64,000 nt of DNA from Smallanthus sonchifolius (taxonomy: Eukaryota; Streptophyta; Magnoliopsida; Asterales; Asteraceae): positions 76,267,001-76,331,000 of the forward strand of contig CM042018.1 in NCBI GenBank assembly GCA_023525975.1, written 5' to 3'. Positions within the stretch are counted from its first letter, which is position 1. Every line of letters begins with the position of its first letter. Under the pieces are notes generated by a model. That model did not search any database. It was not told the origin of the DNA and was given only the letters and a program-made list of their open reading frames with translations. Positions 22,397 to 34,475 of the stretch are shown one piece after another. The translations under genes and the position numbers were made by a program.

Positions 22397-23278
22397 ATGC
22401 ATACGCGCTCAAAGGGGCCGCTACCTAAGCCAGAGAAGGAGAACAACTTCCCGCTAACGGATTTCGCGCCGGAGGTTGGTACTTTTTCTTCACCACCATC
22501 CAGCCCACCACCTTTCCGAGTCGACCAAATGGCCGACCGTCAGACCGTTCACCAACAATTCACCCTAGGATTCACTAGTGTAAACTCTCCCATCAATATT
22601 CCACCCATCGCCAATGAAAATTCGTGGCAAATCCCCTCGTACATCATGATCGCCATCTCTAACACGTGTCAATTTCACGGTCGTGATGATGAGGACGCAC
22701 CTGCACATATCGCCCGCCTCACTCGCATTTTAGGTACGTTCCAGCTACAAGGAGCCACCAATGATGCCATCTTTCTCCAACTTTTCCCGTTCACTCTAGC
22801 CGATCGAGCTGCCACTTGGGTCGATTCTCAACCCGCAGGCACATACACTTCTTGGGCCACCCTTAGGGATGGATTTCTCAAGAAGTATTTCCCAGTCGCT
22901 AAGGCATCTCGCCTCCGTGATCAGATTCACTCGTTCCGCATGGAACCCGATGAGTCCTATTACCTTGCTTGGGAGCGTTTCCAAAACCTACTCGCTCGAT
23001 GCTCCCAGCATGGTCTCTCTGATTGGGCCCTTGTAGAGAAATTCTATAATGGTCTCAATTATGACACGAAAGCTCATTTCGATACTTCAGCGGGAGGACA
23101 CCTCATGGGTAAGAAATTAGTAACCGAATGCCTAGATATGTTTTAGAGTTTTGCCCAATCTGAGTCTGAGCAGCGGTCAGCAAATAGGAATACCACTCCT
23201 ATCACTAGTGCAACCTCATCTTTACGAGGTGTTCACTAGGTCACACTGGATACTAGTGTTGCTGCTGCTCTAGAGAAC
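22397..23278 (+). pseudogene. gag: Athila Gag, two in-frame stops
   Basis: Begins at ATG 22397 (MHTRSKG). The central capsid region is clear: CQFHGRDDEDAPAHIARL, LFPFTLADRAATWVDSQP and the FLKKYFP motif, followed by ERFQNLLARCSQHGLSDW. TAG stops fall at 23144 (DMF, stop, SFAQSESEQ) and 23237 (GVH, stop, VTLDTS). The frame continues unchanged into 23279 onward, so both are single-base changes. Glutamine (or glutamate at the first) is the expected residue. Confidence 0.9.
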
Positions 23279-25342
23279 TTGCACCATGAGATGAAAAAGA
23301 TAAAAGCCAAGGTAGACAAATGTGAGTTCTGTAGGGGAGGTCATAGCACTTTACATTGCCCGTTGATGAGTGAGGAACAAGTCGATTTCGTAGCCGGTCA
23401 GTCGAGAGGTCCATTAAATGCTTTTAATAATAATAACTATAATTCGAACTGGCGTAGTAATAATAATAATTCAAATTGGCGTTCTTCTGGTAACCCCCCT
23501 GGTTTCCATTCTAATTTTAATCAGGGTCAAGGTCAGTTCAGTTCTGGGAGTTCAGGTGGACAGGGTCAGTTTGGAAATCTGTTTAACAACCAGGGACAGG
23601 GCAATGGTAATGGAGGTTCAGTTGGTCAGGGATCATCTAGTGGTCAGGGTTCAAACAAGGGTTTAGATAGAATTGAGGAACTCCTGTCACAGTTAGTTGT
23701 TAAGGATCAGGTCACCCAGAAAACTCTTTCTGAACACGATATTCTTCTTAAGAATCAGCAGTCCGCTTTCCTTGACCTTCAAAGGTCCGTTGGTGACATG
23801 GCTAGAAAACTTGAGGAGAGGTTACCCGGTCAATTTCCGGGTGGCACTCAACTCAATCCGAATGCTCATGCGAAAGCCATCACCACTCGTGGCGGAAGAA
23901 TTTTAGGTGAACCGAAAGTGAGAGAAGGGGTAGAGGTAGAGGAGGAGGAGCCAGTTGATAAAGAAATTGAGTTGAAGGCTCCTGGTAAAGTGCAATATAG
24001 GCTAGACCCAGAAATTACCACACACACCGTCGAGCCCCAACTGGAGAGGAGCATTGAGAAGAGACCGATAGAGTCTAGGCCTTCACCAGTTATAGATCTT
24101 TCACGAGTCCCGTATCCTGCCCGCCTGAAGCAACATAAATATGCCAAGGAATACGGGCATTTTCTCGACATGTTCAAACAACTAAAAATTAATCTCCCGT
24201 TCATTGAGGCTCTCCAATGCATGCCCAAAAATGCCAAGTTTTTGAAGGACCTTCTTAAAAGAAAGGATCGATTGGGGGAGCTCTCAAACATTCCATTGAC
24301 CGGAGGTTGTTTCGCGATTGTTTTGAACAAATTACCGGAAAAATGGACGGATCCGGGTATCTTCACCATTCCATGCATATTCGGTAGTGATACCCAATGT
24401 AGAGCTTTAGCCGACCTAGGTGCTAGCATCAACTTGATGCTGTTTTCCCTTTATGAGAAGCTAGACCTAGGCGAACTTTCACCCACTCGCATGACTTTAT
24501 CCTTAGCCGATCGTTCCATCAAATACCCTCGTGGTATCATTGAAAATCTACTTGTTAAGGTCGATAAGTTTGTCTTGCCGGTCGATTTTGTCAATCTTGA
24601 TATGGAAGCTGATGAGGGAGTTCCTATCATTCTAGGCCGTCCATTCTTGCGCACCGCAAAGGCACTCATCGATTTTTATGATGGAAAAATTTCACTCTGC
24701 GTTGGTGACGAGAAGGTCACATTTGAGGTAGCTAGATCCATGCAACACCCAAACGATTCTAGTGATTTTAGCGGCCCATGCCACTCCGTTTATTTCTTGA
24801 ATTCATTCATGTCGGGCGTGGACCAATTTCTCGAGTATATCAGTGGAGTCGATTTTTTGGGAGGGGGAGTGCTTGATGAATTGGAGGAGAGTGAAGAAGA
24901 AGAGGAGGAAACCCTGTGGTTTCCCGAGGTGATGGAGCTTAGCGAGGTTAGGAATGAGAGTGAGAGAGCTCTCTTAGAGATACCAACCCCTTTAGAACTA
25001 AAGGTTTTGCCTTCACACCTAGAGTATGCTTATTTAGGAGAGGGTTCGAGTCTTCCCGTTATTATCTCCTCTAAGTTGATGGAGGAGGAGAAGTTGAGGT
25101 TGTTAGAGGTGCTGAAGTTGCACAAAGAGGCAATTGCATGGAGCCTTTCGGATATTAAGGGCATAAGCCCCGCCTATTGCACTCACCGGATTCTTATGGA
25201 AGATGAATATAAGCCGGTGGTGCAACCTCAAAGGCGTCTTAATCCAAACATGCAAGAGGTAGTGAAGAAGGAGGTTTTGAAGTTGCTAGATGTCAGGGTG
25301 ATTTACCCAATTTCTGATTCCCCATGGGTGAGCCCGACCTAA
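23279..25342 (+). pseudogene. Athila Gag C-terminus, protease and start of RT
   Basis: 687 residues in the same frame as gag. A zinc-finger-like CEFCRGGHSTLHCP lies at about residues 15-28. A long Asn/Gly/Ser/Gln-rich linker with tandem GQGQ-like repeats covers residues about 45-130. The retropepsin region has ALADLGASINLM at about residues 378-389 (the DLGA form usual in Athila) and VPIILGRPFL at about 447-456. The RT N-terminus is present (WSLSDIKGISPAYCTHRI and the VVKKEVLKLLD stretch). A TAA at 25340 stops it after SP-T, where Athila proteins normally have Gln followed by V-PKK. Confidence 0.88.
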
Positions 25343-25369
25343 GTTATCCCGAAGAAAGGGGGGATAACA

Positions 25370-27922
25370 GTGGTCATGAATGAGAAGAATGAGCTAATCC
25401 CTTCGCGTACGGTCACCGGTTGGCGTGTGTGCATTGATTACCTAAAATTAAACGATGCCACCCGGAAAGACCATTTCCCTCTACCTTTCATCGATCAGAT
25501 GTTGGAGCGTCTGGCGGGTCAACAGTTTTACTGTTTTCTCGACGGATTTTCGGGTTACTTCCAGATTCCCATCGCACCGGAGGATAAGGATAAGATGACA
25601 TTTACATGCCCTTATGGTACATATGCGTACCGCCGCATGCCATTCGGGTTATGTAACGCTCCGGCTACCTTCCAGCATTGTATGGTCGCTATATTCCAGG
25701 ATATGATTGAGACTTCCATGGAAGTTTTCATGGATGACTTCTCGGTTTATGGAGGCTCGTTTGATCAGTGTTTGATTAATTTGAGGAAGATGTTGAAGCG
25801 GTGTACGGAGACGAAGTTGATGTTGAATTGGGAGAAATGTCACTTCATGGTGACAGAAGGGATAGTGTTAGGCCATAAGATCTCACGAGATGGCATGGAG
25901 GTGGATAGAGCCAAAATAGATACAATCAGCAGGTTACCCCCACCGACGAGTGTTAGGTCGAATCGTAGTTTTCTCGGTCATGCGGGCTTTTATAGGCGTT
26001 TTATCAAGGATTTTTCCAAAATTACTCGGCCCATGACCCAACTCCTCGAGAAGGATGTCCCGTTTGTCTTCGATGAGGAGTGTCTCAAACCCTTTGATTT
26101 TTTGAAAGAAAAGTTAATCAGTGCCCCCATTCTTATATCACCCGACTGGAGCTTGCCTTTTGAGCTCATGTGTGATGCGAGTGACTACGCAGTTGGTGCA
26201 ATTTTGGGGCAAACACGGGATAAGCACTTCCACCCCATCTACTATGCGAGCAAAACTCTAAATGATGCTCAAGAAAACTATACCACCATAGAGAAAGAGC
26301 TCCTAGCCGTAGTATTCGCATTCGATAAATTCCGTTCATACCTCGTGCTTTCGAAAACCACCGTTTTCACTGATCATTCTGCTTTGCGTTTTCTCTTCCA
26401 AAAGAAAGATGCGAAGCCACGTTTCATACGGTGGATCCTATTGCTCTTCGAGTTCGATATAGAAATTAAGGATAAGAGAGGAGCGGAGAATGTTGCGGCC
26501 GACCATTTGTCACGGTTGGAGGACCCGAAGAGAGAGGAGATTCATGAGGAGGCGATAGGTGATAAATTCCCTCACGAGTCGGTTGAGATTGTGGCAGCGG
26601 AGAAGGAAGGTATGTCATGGTTCTCCGATTTGGCAAATTACCTAGCGAATGGGGTTGTGTTGAAGGGTATGACAACCCAACAGAGTAAGAAATTTTTTAG
26701 GGATGCTAGGAGGTACATTTGGGATGACCCTTTTCTTTTTAGGGTAGGAGGAGATAGGATTCTTAGGAGGTGTGTGACTAAGGAGGAAGGTAATGAGATC
26801 CTTAGGCATGTTCATGAGGGTTTAACGAGAGGTCACCATGGTCCTCACACCACCGCCCAAAAGGTGTTTGATTGTGGGTTTTATTGGCCTTCGGTAGTTA
26901 AGGATGCCTTAGAGTTTGTTAGGGGATGTGATGCGTGCCAACGTACCGACAATATCTCATCCAAGAACGAGATGCCTCAAAATCCAATCCAGATCCTTGA
27001 AATATTCAACGTTTGGGGCATTGACTTCATGGGACCATTCCCCATCTCTAGTGGGAATCGGTACATCCTCGTGGCGATTGACTATGTTTCAAAGTGGGTA
27101 GAGGCTCAAGCTCTTCCCACAAATGATGGCCGAGTGGTGGTGAGATTCATAAAGAAGTTATTCACTCGTTTTGGTACACCTAGAGCTCTCATAAGTGACC
27201 GTGGCACTCATTTTTGCAACGCCGTGATGGAAAAAGCGTTAGCACGCTACGGGGTCACTCATCGTTTGTCCACCGCATATCACCCCCAAATAAGCGGTCA
27301 AGTTGAGAATGCCAATCGAGGAGTGAAGCGAATCCTAGAGAAAACCGTAGGGAAAAATAGGAAAGATTGGTCCGAGAAGCTAGATGATGCTTTATGGGCG
27401 TTCCGAACCGCATACAAAACACCCTTAGGAACCACCCCGTTTATGGTCGTTTATGGAAAAGCATGTCACCTACCCGTAGAATTGGAACATCGTGCGCTTT
27501 GGGCTCTCAAAACCGTGAACCTAGACTTAACCGAAGCCGCTCGAAAACGATTTTTCCAAATTCATGAGTTAGAGGAGCTTAGGGATGCGGCATATGCACG
27601 TTCATGGAATATTAAGGAGAAAACGAAGGCATTGCACGATAGGAGGCTTAGGAGAGTGAGGGAGTTTAGAAAGGGGGATAAGGTACTTGCTTATAACTCC
27701 CGGTTGAAGTTGTTTGGGGGGAAGTTGAAGTCCAAGTGGTCGGGACCATATGTGGTCAAGGAGGTTTTTCCATACGGGACGATTGAGTTGTTAGATGAAG
27801 CCGATGGGAATACATGGAAAGTAAATGGCCACCATTTGAAACACTATGTAGGGGGACCCATAGATCTTACCGAAGTGGAGGAAACTCCTCTCGAAATACC
27901 TCCTAACAACGCCCAAGTATAG
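25370..27922 (+). CDS. pol: Athila RT, RNase H and integrase
   Basis: 850 residues open in the same frame as the preceding segments, cut from them only by the TAA at 25340. RT: VCIDYLKLNDATRKDHFPLP at residues 20-39 and catalytic FMDD at 120-123. RNase H: CDASDYAVGAIL and ENYTTIEKELLAVVFAF, then FTDHSALRFL. Integrase: an HHCC zinc finger (HEGLTRGHHGPH, then CDACQR) and a catalytic triad D552, D610, E646 with 35 residues between the last two. The C-terminus holds the FRKGDKVL/KLKSKWSGPYVV core-binding region. All catalytic residues that I can place are present. It would not be translated unless the upstream stops are bypassed. Confidence 0.92.
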   Translation: MVMNEKNELIPSRTVTGWRVCIDYLKLNDATRKDHFPLPFIDQMLERLAGQQFYCFLDGFSGYFQIPIAPEDKDKMTFTCPYGTYAYRRMPFGLCNAPATFQHCMVAIFQDMIETSMEVFMDDFSVYGGSFDQCLINLRKMLKRCTETKLMLNWEKCHFMVTEGIVLGHKISRDGMEVDRAKIDTISRLPPPTSVRSNRSFLGHAGFYRRFIKDFSKITRPMTQLLEKDVPFVFDEECLKPFDFLKEKLISAPILISPDWSLPFELMCDASDYAVGAILGQTRDKHFHPIYYASKTLNDAQENYTTIEKELLAVVFAFDKFRSYLVLSKTTVFTDHSALRFLFQKKDAKPRFIRWILLLFEFDIEIKDKRGAENVAADHLSRLEDPKREEIHEEAIGDKFPHESVEIVAAEKEGMSWFSDLANYLANGVVLKGMTTQQSKKFFRDARRYIWDDPFLFRVGGDRILRRCVTKEEGNEILRHVHEGLTRGHHGPHTTAQKVFDCGFYWPSVVKDALEFVRGCDACQRTDNISSKNEMPQNPIQILEIFNVWGIDFMGPFPISSGNRYILVAIDYVSKWVEAQALPTNDGRVVVRFIKKLFTRFGTPRALISDRGTHFCNAVMEKALARYGVTHRLSTAYHPQISGQVENANRGVKRILEKTVGKNRKDWSEKLDDALWAFRTAYKTPLGTTPFMVVYGKACHLPVELEHRALWALKTVNLDLTEAARKRFFQIHELEELRDAAYARSWNIKEKTKALHDRRLRRVREFRKGDKVLAYNSRLKLFGGKLKSKWSGPYVVKEVFPYGTIELLDEADGNTWKVNGHHLKHYVGGPIDLTEVEETPLEIPPNNAQV

Positions 27923-29315
27923 AGTCTTGAGTGAAAGCTCAAGTGTAAAGTTTGTTTTTTTTTCGTAGTTTTTGTTTTTGTGTCTTGTGTTTTTGAGTCT
28001 TGTGCAGGAAAACATCACCGTTGGGGAGCAACGATCGACAGGAAAACGAATTTCCAGGTAAGTCTCAGTGTTAGATTTTATTTGGAATGGGTTTTTGGGA
28101 GGTTTGGAAAACTTATAATTTTTTCTAAGGCATGGGAGCTGGAAACATCTCGAAACTTTCTGTTGAAATAGGCCCCTCGCCACCCGCGAGGGGTATACAT
28201 GTTAAAGCCTCGCGTGCCGCGAGGCCCTTAACCTGTTAGCCAGTTCACCGAGTCCCTCGCCACCCGTGAAGGATTGAAGATATAAGTCGCGGGCCGCGAG
28301 GCTCCTCGCCACCCGCGAGACACATTCCTATACACCCAACGGGCCGTGAGCCTCCCTTTCTCTTCCGGAACAAAACCTCTCATTCCCAAACCTGCAGTCA
28401 CTTTTCTTACAAACCCTAAAAGACCTTACGGCCTCCACCACCAACCCACCACAAATCCACCATTTTTACACCCCCATTCACCATTTTTGACCCTCTTACA
28501 CCTATCATATCATCCTACACCTGAAACCCACCAGAAACTACTCATTTGTTCGCTCACCAGCATATATCTTCACCGGGTTCTGGGTGTACCTCTTGTTTCT
28601 TAGTTTTCTTACTGATTAACTTGCTCTCCAGGTATGTTTTCTTGTATTTTGTAATTTTGTAATCTTTTAGTCTTCGAGTTTTGATCGGTAGTGGGTAGTT
28701 TTGCATGTTTAGGTGTCGGTTTTTCATCGTGTCGTTTAGTTAGATTGTTCTTTGATGATAATTGCAGTGAGGTTGGGTTAGTTTGGGTCTTTGATGATAA
28801 ATGCAGTGCGGATGGGTAAGTTCGGGGCTGTTTTGGTTGTGTCTATGCTGGTGGCTTGGTTTGGGAACATTCGGAAATTGAGATGGTTTGGTTCGGGATA
28901 ACTTAAGCTCTGTACTCAATGTCGGTTTGTTTTGGCACTTAGTTTTAATTGGGGACAATTAAAGTGCCGAGGGAGGTAATGTACATTGAGTCTTGTTAGT
29001 GAGTCGTTTTTTTTTTCTTTTGTTTCGGGATAGTTTTTGGGTAATTTTATGTTTTGACAGGTTAAAGGCTACTCGCCCGTACTCAATCTCCATTCGGGCG
29101 AGTTTGGTCTAAACACTTATCTTCTTGTAAATTGTCGCCCAAAGTGTTTGTAACTTCAGGTTTTCTGGTGCAACCGCGAATGAAATGCTATACGGTTGAT
29201 TATTTATTATTAAATAAAAAATTTTAAAAAAAATTTTAAAAATAAAAAAAAAATTGTTTGTGAATACTAACTTTCTGCTTTTCTTTTCTTTGTTTGATTA
29301 AACGAATTTCCAGAT
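27923..29315 (+). other. Athila spacer between pol and the 3' ORF, with CG-rich dyads
   Basis: Noncoding. 28170-28350 repeats the CTCGCCACCCGCGAG and CTCGCG-CCGCGAGG dyads also found in the LTRs. 28360-28600 is C-rich (many CACC). 28745-28815 contains TTTGATGATAANTGCAGTG twice. 29210-29260 is an A/T homopolymer stretch. Putative acceptor sequences ahead of 29316 (TTTCCAG) would fit a spliced message for the 3' ORF. Confidence 0.65.
28175..28350 (+). repeat. CG-rich dyads inside the Athila internal region
   Basis: Four or five copies of CTCGC-CACCC-GCGAG and related CTCGCGGGCCGCGAGG half-sites, the same motif as in the Athila LTR at 20740-20870. Confidence 0.75.
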
Positions 29316-30783
29316 ATGTCAGGTGAAGGTTCGTCAAGTAGATCAGGAAGGAAGCGAAGAGGCCCACCACCGCGCCCGCGAGGGGACGTGGCTGAGCAGG
29401 ACTATAATCCAAATCTGGGTCAAAGGAGGATCAAGTATCATACCAGAGAACGTATCCCTAACTGTAGAGTCACGAGGCTTCAAGAACACCCGCTTCTGCA
29501 ATTTGAGTTGGGAACTCAGGAATCGCGGAAATTGGATACCTTGATTGATACAAATCGACTACAATTTAGGACGATCGATTGGACGCTTCTAGATCACATT
29601 GGCCAAAGAGATAGGATCGAGGCGTTGCTGGGTGATAAGTTCAGGGCTGCATTGTGTTGTATGGCTCCACAATATGAGGAGTTGACTTCAGGTACAAGCA
29701 GGGAAATTTTGAGCAACATGATGCGGTCTCGTTTTCTCTGGGTAGACAGGTGTACGAGATGACCATGCCCCAATTTGCAATGGCTACTCAGTTATATACA
29801 CAGGCAGAGGTTCAAACACCGGAGTTTATCACTAGTGTGAGGGGTGTCTTTACGAGGCAGCATGATCACAGCTTGGTAAGGAATAATCTGGTTAGGTTTT
29901 GGGGTACTATCTCAAATGCTCCCTTCTCAGGGAGTATGTTGAATTCAGAAATTATCGATCCTGTCTACAGGTATATTCATAAGATCTTGACAGCGACACT
30001 TGTTGGCAGAGGCTCGGGGGAGAATAAGATTAACAAGGTTGATCTGTTTTGTTTGTTGTGTATGGTGGAGCAGAGGCCTGCAAATGTGGCCAGTATTATC
30101 GCATGGTCCATGAAAAGGACCTGGAGGGGTGGTCCGGATGTTGGTGTCTACATGGGGCCTTATGTGACTAGAATTGCTGAAAGTCTTGGGGTGTTTGACA
30201 AATATGAGGCGAGGTATTTGAAAAATGGGCGGTTACAGTTATGATGGGGGTTAGAGAATTACAGTTTACAGGGATTCTCAGTATGCATGAACCGCCTAGT
30301 TGGGAACCGATTCGAGCAGGGCCACAGGGTCAACCACCAGCAGGATCTGAGGCTGCAGCAGCTATGCAGTCCGGGATACCGACCCATTATCAGAGACCAT
30401 TCCATCGGTCTGAGAGGCCAGCACCAGAGTATCCTCTCCAACAGCCACGACCGGACCCCCTTACATTGGATTCAATGTATGATAGGATGGAGCATGGGTT
30501 TAGGGAGTTACATGGGTTGGTGAGCACTGGCCATAATGAGATCAGGACGCTGCTTTCTACTGGGCAGCAACGTCAGGAGGAGGCATTGAGGTATATGATG
30601 GGAAACATGAATATGAATGTCCCGAGTTTTTTCGCGCCTCAGGGGTCGAGTGGTCAGCAGTACAGTGGTTATGGTCAGTACGGTTCTTATGGACAACCGG
30701 GCAGCTCGGGTCAGTATGGTGCCGACCGCTCACCACCAGAGTTTCCGATTTTTGAGGCTGAGAGTGAAGAGGACGAAGAATAG
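29316..30783 (+). pseudogene. Athila 3' ORF (ORF-1-family-like protein), two frameshifts
   Basis: Three overlapping open segments, 29316-29762, 29750-30244 and 30241-30783, read as one protein if frame changes near 29745 and 30235 are allowed. It starts MSGEGSSSRSGRKRR, a basic tail. The middle (FWGTISNAPFSGSMLNSEII, then a hydrophobic stretch with VEQRPANVASII) resembles the Athila ORF-1 family found in the env position. The C-terminus is Gly/Tyr/Gln-rich and ends in an acidic tail (FEAESEEDEE). I see no convincing membrane segment or signal peptide, so it is not a typical envelope protein. Its function is unknown. Confidence 0.75.
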
Positions 30784-32071
30784 TGTGGGGATGATGCAGC
30801 TGTTATCGTGTCCTTTCTATTTATTTTTCGTTTATGATGTTTTCAGTATCTATGGTTTGTGATGTTTTAATACATTGATACATTGGGTGGGTTGGTTTGG
30901 TTGGTTTGTGTTTGGCTTGAACAAACTGAATGGTTTTCTCTGCGAGTATTTTGTTTATGTTTAGGTTGTTGTAATGTTGCCGCTTCCGTTCGTGTGTGAT
31001 AAATGAGGATTGTTGGCTGGGCACGTTCGGTATGGAGGGCACTAATGGAAATTGACTGGCACGTTGACAGTCTTGCTTTATTACCAGCTAAGTCTTTTCC
31101 AGTTGTATATCTTGTATTTTCATTTCTTTCCGTTCCTGCATTAGGCACAATGCAACATTTAAGTGTGGGGATGGGACATTTAATTTTTCATGATAAAAAA
31201 AAATGATAAAATTGGAAAATGTGTCTGTTTTAGAAGTTTGCAATTAAAAGCACGGAAAATGATAGTAAAGTCGGGTTTTTACTTGGTTTTTGAATATGAG
31301 ATTATAAATAAGTTGAAAGCGTGTCTAGTTTGGGATATGTGGGTAGGCCCGACCAGTTGAGAAGTTTCCTTTGAGCTTAAATATATCTAATGTTGGGATA
31401 TTTGTGGGTTATCATCTAGGAGAAGTAGGGAAACAAATAGTATAAGGAATGCCGTTATAAGTTTTAAAATCTTAGAATTTTTATCGAAAAAAATAAAAAA
31501 TAAAATAAAATAGAATAAAAGAGCATATAAAATAACAATGCCAATGGAATCGTTCTTGGGGATGGTGACTCTGATTGAAATTCCCGCTAGGATAAGTTAA
31601 AATAAAATGATATGATTACCGACGCTCACGTTGTCACTCTTGGGGATGGTGACTCTGATTGAAACAACCTCTGGGTTAGGTATGAATATTGTGTGCTCGT
31701 GATTTCTATGAAAAAAAAAGAGCGAAAATTTTGATGTTAGTTCCTTTGATTTTTAAAGCATAAGACGGTTAGGAAATAATCAATTGGTTGTTCCTTTTGT
31801 TCCATAAGCTTGAGGTGGGATTAGATGAAACTATAGCTTCCGATGCGTGAGACCCTAGATAATCTGATTGAACTTAAATTAAATAAACATGATAAGGAAC
31901 TTGGATACCGGATTTGGGTTTAAGAGGATAATATATTTGCAATCGCAGCTAACACGTCAGTAAGCTTTAATTAAAATAACTGAGTTTTTGAGAAGCAAGT
32001 TTCTACCTGACTATGATTCCGTATACATAATTCTTTTTCAGGGACGAAAAAAGGGTAAGTGTCGGGATATT
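30784..32071 (+). other. Athila 3' noncoding region
   Basis: Noncoding. Contains two copies of a 26-base phrase beginning CTTGGGGATGGTGACTCTGA (31555 and 31638), an A-rich stretch at 31480-31525, and AAAAAAGGGTAAGTGTCGGG before the LTR, the likely polypurine tract region. GTGTGGGGATG occurs at 30783 and 31164. Confidence 0.65.
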
Positions 32072-33764
32072 TGATGTATTGCAAAATACACCCATTTATC
32101 GTGTTCAGTTTGAGTGGTTTTGTTTAGTTTTCTTTTAGTTTTTAGTTAGAATATGTTACTGCTGATCCATTTGTGTTTACCAGGTCTCGAGTGATAGTTG
32201 TTGCTGAAATGGGCAGAAAACGAGTCAAAAATATGCAAAACCGAGTACCGGAAGAGATCGGGAGGTCAAGAGTCAAATAAAAGCATGAAATTCGAGAAGA
32301 AACACCTTCACGCCACCCAAGAGAAGGTCAGGAGTTGTCCCTCGCGGGCCGCGAGGGAGTTGTATCACAAACACAGTTTTTAACTCCTCGCCACCCGCGA
32401 GAAGGGAAGCCAATGGGCTCCGCGAGTGGCGAGGGCCTATTTTCCGCAGAATGTTTCGACTTTCAGGTGGGTTGATGCTGGATTGGGGTATAAATACATC
32501 TCAATCATATACTTGTAAAACCCTAGCGGATTTTGAAGAATTTAGGACGAATTTTAGAGAGATTTTGGAGCAATTTCAAGCAAAAAGGAGAAACGGTTGA
32601 AGGTTGGAGTCCTAGGATCAATCAAGCTCGTGGTTTGACTATCCGGGTTTATCAATTCTTTGTTTTCTTAATTTTTACCATGTTTTTCCACTTTGTTGAA
32701 ATTGCGTCTTTGATTTGGATAATGATGAGTAGCTAAATTAGATAAACTACCTAGATTATGATGAATGGGATGCTAAAGTTGTGATTTTTATATTGGATGC
32801 ATGTTAATTTTGGATTTCATGATAAAGTAGCAAACTTGATTATTTATTCGTTGTATATGCATGCTTAGAATTATTCTAATTGTTATATATTGCTTCGCAT
32901 GATCTTTGGTGAATGTCTTTTGCGTAATAGGGTCATGCTAGATCATTAACTTGCGTTGTGATTTGTTGGGTTAATTGGCCAAATTACCTTAGAAGCTATA
33001 TTTGATAATTAAATAGGTCTAGGTGTTATACTAATCTTAATAGCCGAGAGGTGCGAGATTATTGATAGGTCTAAATTGGTAAATTGCTAGGGTGGTCTTT
33101 GAAAGAAGTCTGTCGTAGTTGCCTTGCTAATATTCTCTATCAAGTCGAATCAAGAACCCAAGTCATCCTAGGTTTACAACCCGAGAGGGAGTAGGTCATA
33201 TTAGGGTACTTTACATAAACATTTAGATAACCGAGAGGAAGTCTAGATCAACCGGTGTTTTCAGCAGCCTTCAGAGTTCCTTAGGTGTCTTCCCGAAAAG
33301 GGTCGAGAGTCCTGTTCGGTGTCTCAAGAGGTTAGAAATTTATGATCGCGGTTCCTTATTAACTTGCATCCGTTTAAAGTATAGCTCGAAGTATCCCAGG
33401 ATTCCAGTCTAGGTAGTTACCCATCATCAACTGAAGTAAAACCCAAAATCACCTTCGTGTCTTAGGTAATTTAGTTAATTGATAGTAATTTAATCGCTTC
33501 TCTTTTAGGATTTTAGACAAACCCCCCCCCCTCAAAATATAAAAACAATTAGTCGTGTCAGTCAGTCTGTTTAAGTGAGTCTAAATTACGTAATAAATAG
33601 AGTTTCGTGGGTTCGATTTCCGGACTTATTTAGCTATACTAGAGTCGATCGGTTCACTTGCCGGTTAGTAGTTTAGTCGAGTTTTAGAGAGTCTAGAGTA
33701 TAACTTAGTTTCTAGAATAGGTTAATTTAGTTAATAATTTAATAACTATAAGTTTAGAACATCG
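32072..33764 (+). repeat. Athila 3' LTR
   Basis: Starts TGATGTATTGC and ends AGAACATCG, where the 5' copy ends ACATCA. The duplication GGTAC follows at 33765. It carries the CG-rich dyads at about 32310-32430, one better preserved than in the 5' copy (CTCGCCACCCGCGAGAAG at 32388), and TATAAATA at 32489. Confidence 0.92.
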
Positions 33765-33769
33765 GGTAC

Positions 33770-34475
33770 CTTAACTCACAAGAAAGTGGGAATGAGATGC
33801 TTTAGTTTCAAATCTTATAATATTGACAATTTGAATTTGTGTGTCATAGCATGATCCTATTTTCTTTGAATGTTTATCGTGTATCATAACATGCAATATG
33901 AAAGTCTTGAAAATATAGAGTGTGATAATCTTGAAAGATATTGGTTTGATTGGTTAAGGCTTGAAAGAATGACATATGAATTTTATATCCAAGATGTGTG
34001 ATTGATGCATTGTTTTTACTGATATGATCTTCTTACTCGTGATGTTCGACTAAAAAGATGTGATTTTGTATTTTACATTTCAGTTTATATAGAGAAAAAC
34101 CAAAAAGATTTTGTGTTTCTTATGTTTGAAAAACCAAAAAGATTTTACTTTTCCAGCTTCCATGTAAATCTTAATTGTTGGTTATTCTTGGTTGTTCTCC
34201 TTTGCAAAACCTGTATATTGCAGATACAAGTTGACAAGGGGTCCTACTCTCGAGTTTTCTTCTAGAAATAAAGAGAGAGTGTGCAGATGAACAAGACAAA
34301 GACTACAATGTGTTTGATGATATATGAAGACGGATGACAATCTTCTGAAGCTGTTGTCAAGGGGGAGTCTGTTGGAGCATATTCTGGTGACAACGAGCTT
34401 GAAGATATTATGTCTTAGTCTTAGAGTCTTTGACTTGTAATTGATAGAATTATTAGCAACAGTTAAAGGGGAGTC
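33770..34475 (+). other. Remainder of the copia 3' noncoding region with PPT
   Basis: Continues the copia element after the Athila insertion. The sequence TGTTGTCAAGGGGGAGTCTG occurs at 34354, and a second purine tract AGTTAAAGGGGAGTC stands directly before the 3' LTR at 34461-34475. No coding capacity was seen. Confidence 0.7.

Larger units (their letters stand above)
20502..33764 (+). mobile_element. Athila element, almost complete
   Basis: 13.26 kb between GGTAC duplications (20497-20501, 33765-33769). LTRs 20502-22188 and 32072-33764 start TGATGT and end ACATCA (3' copy ACATCG). The order is PBS for tRNA-Asp, gag, protease, RT, RNase H, integrase, spacer and a 3' ORF, as known for the Athila lineage. 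Three stop codons in the gag-pol frame and two frameshifts in the 3' ORF make it inactive. The two LTRs differ at scattered sites only (for example a 10-bp difference at the dyads and a length change in a C-tract), so the insertion is moderately young. Confidence 0.93.

Noticed and set aside
23866..24432. 188-residue minus-strand frame
   Set aside because: Antisense shadow of the Athila protease region.
28346..28603. 85-residue frame before the Athila 3' ORF
   Set aside because: Low-complexity His/Pro/Thr-rich translation of C-rich spacer without known domain.
29316..30783. Envelope glycoprotein in the Athila 3' ORF
   Set aside because: The position fits an env-like gene, but I find no signal peptide, no convincing membrane anchor and no glycoprotein layout. 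The sequence fits the Athila ORF-1 family better.
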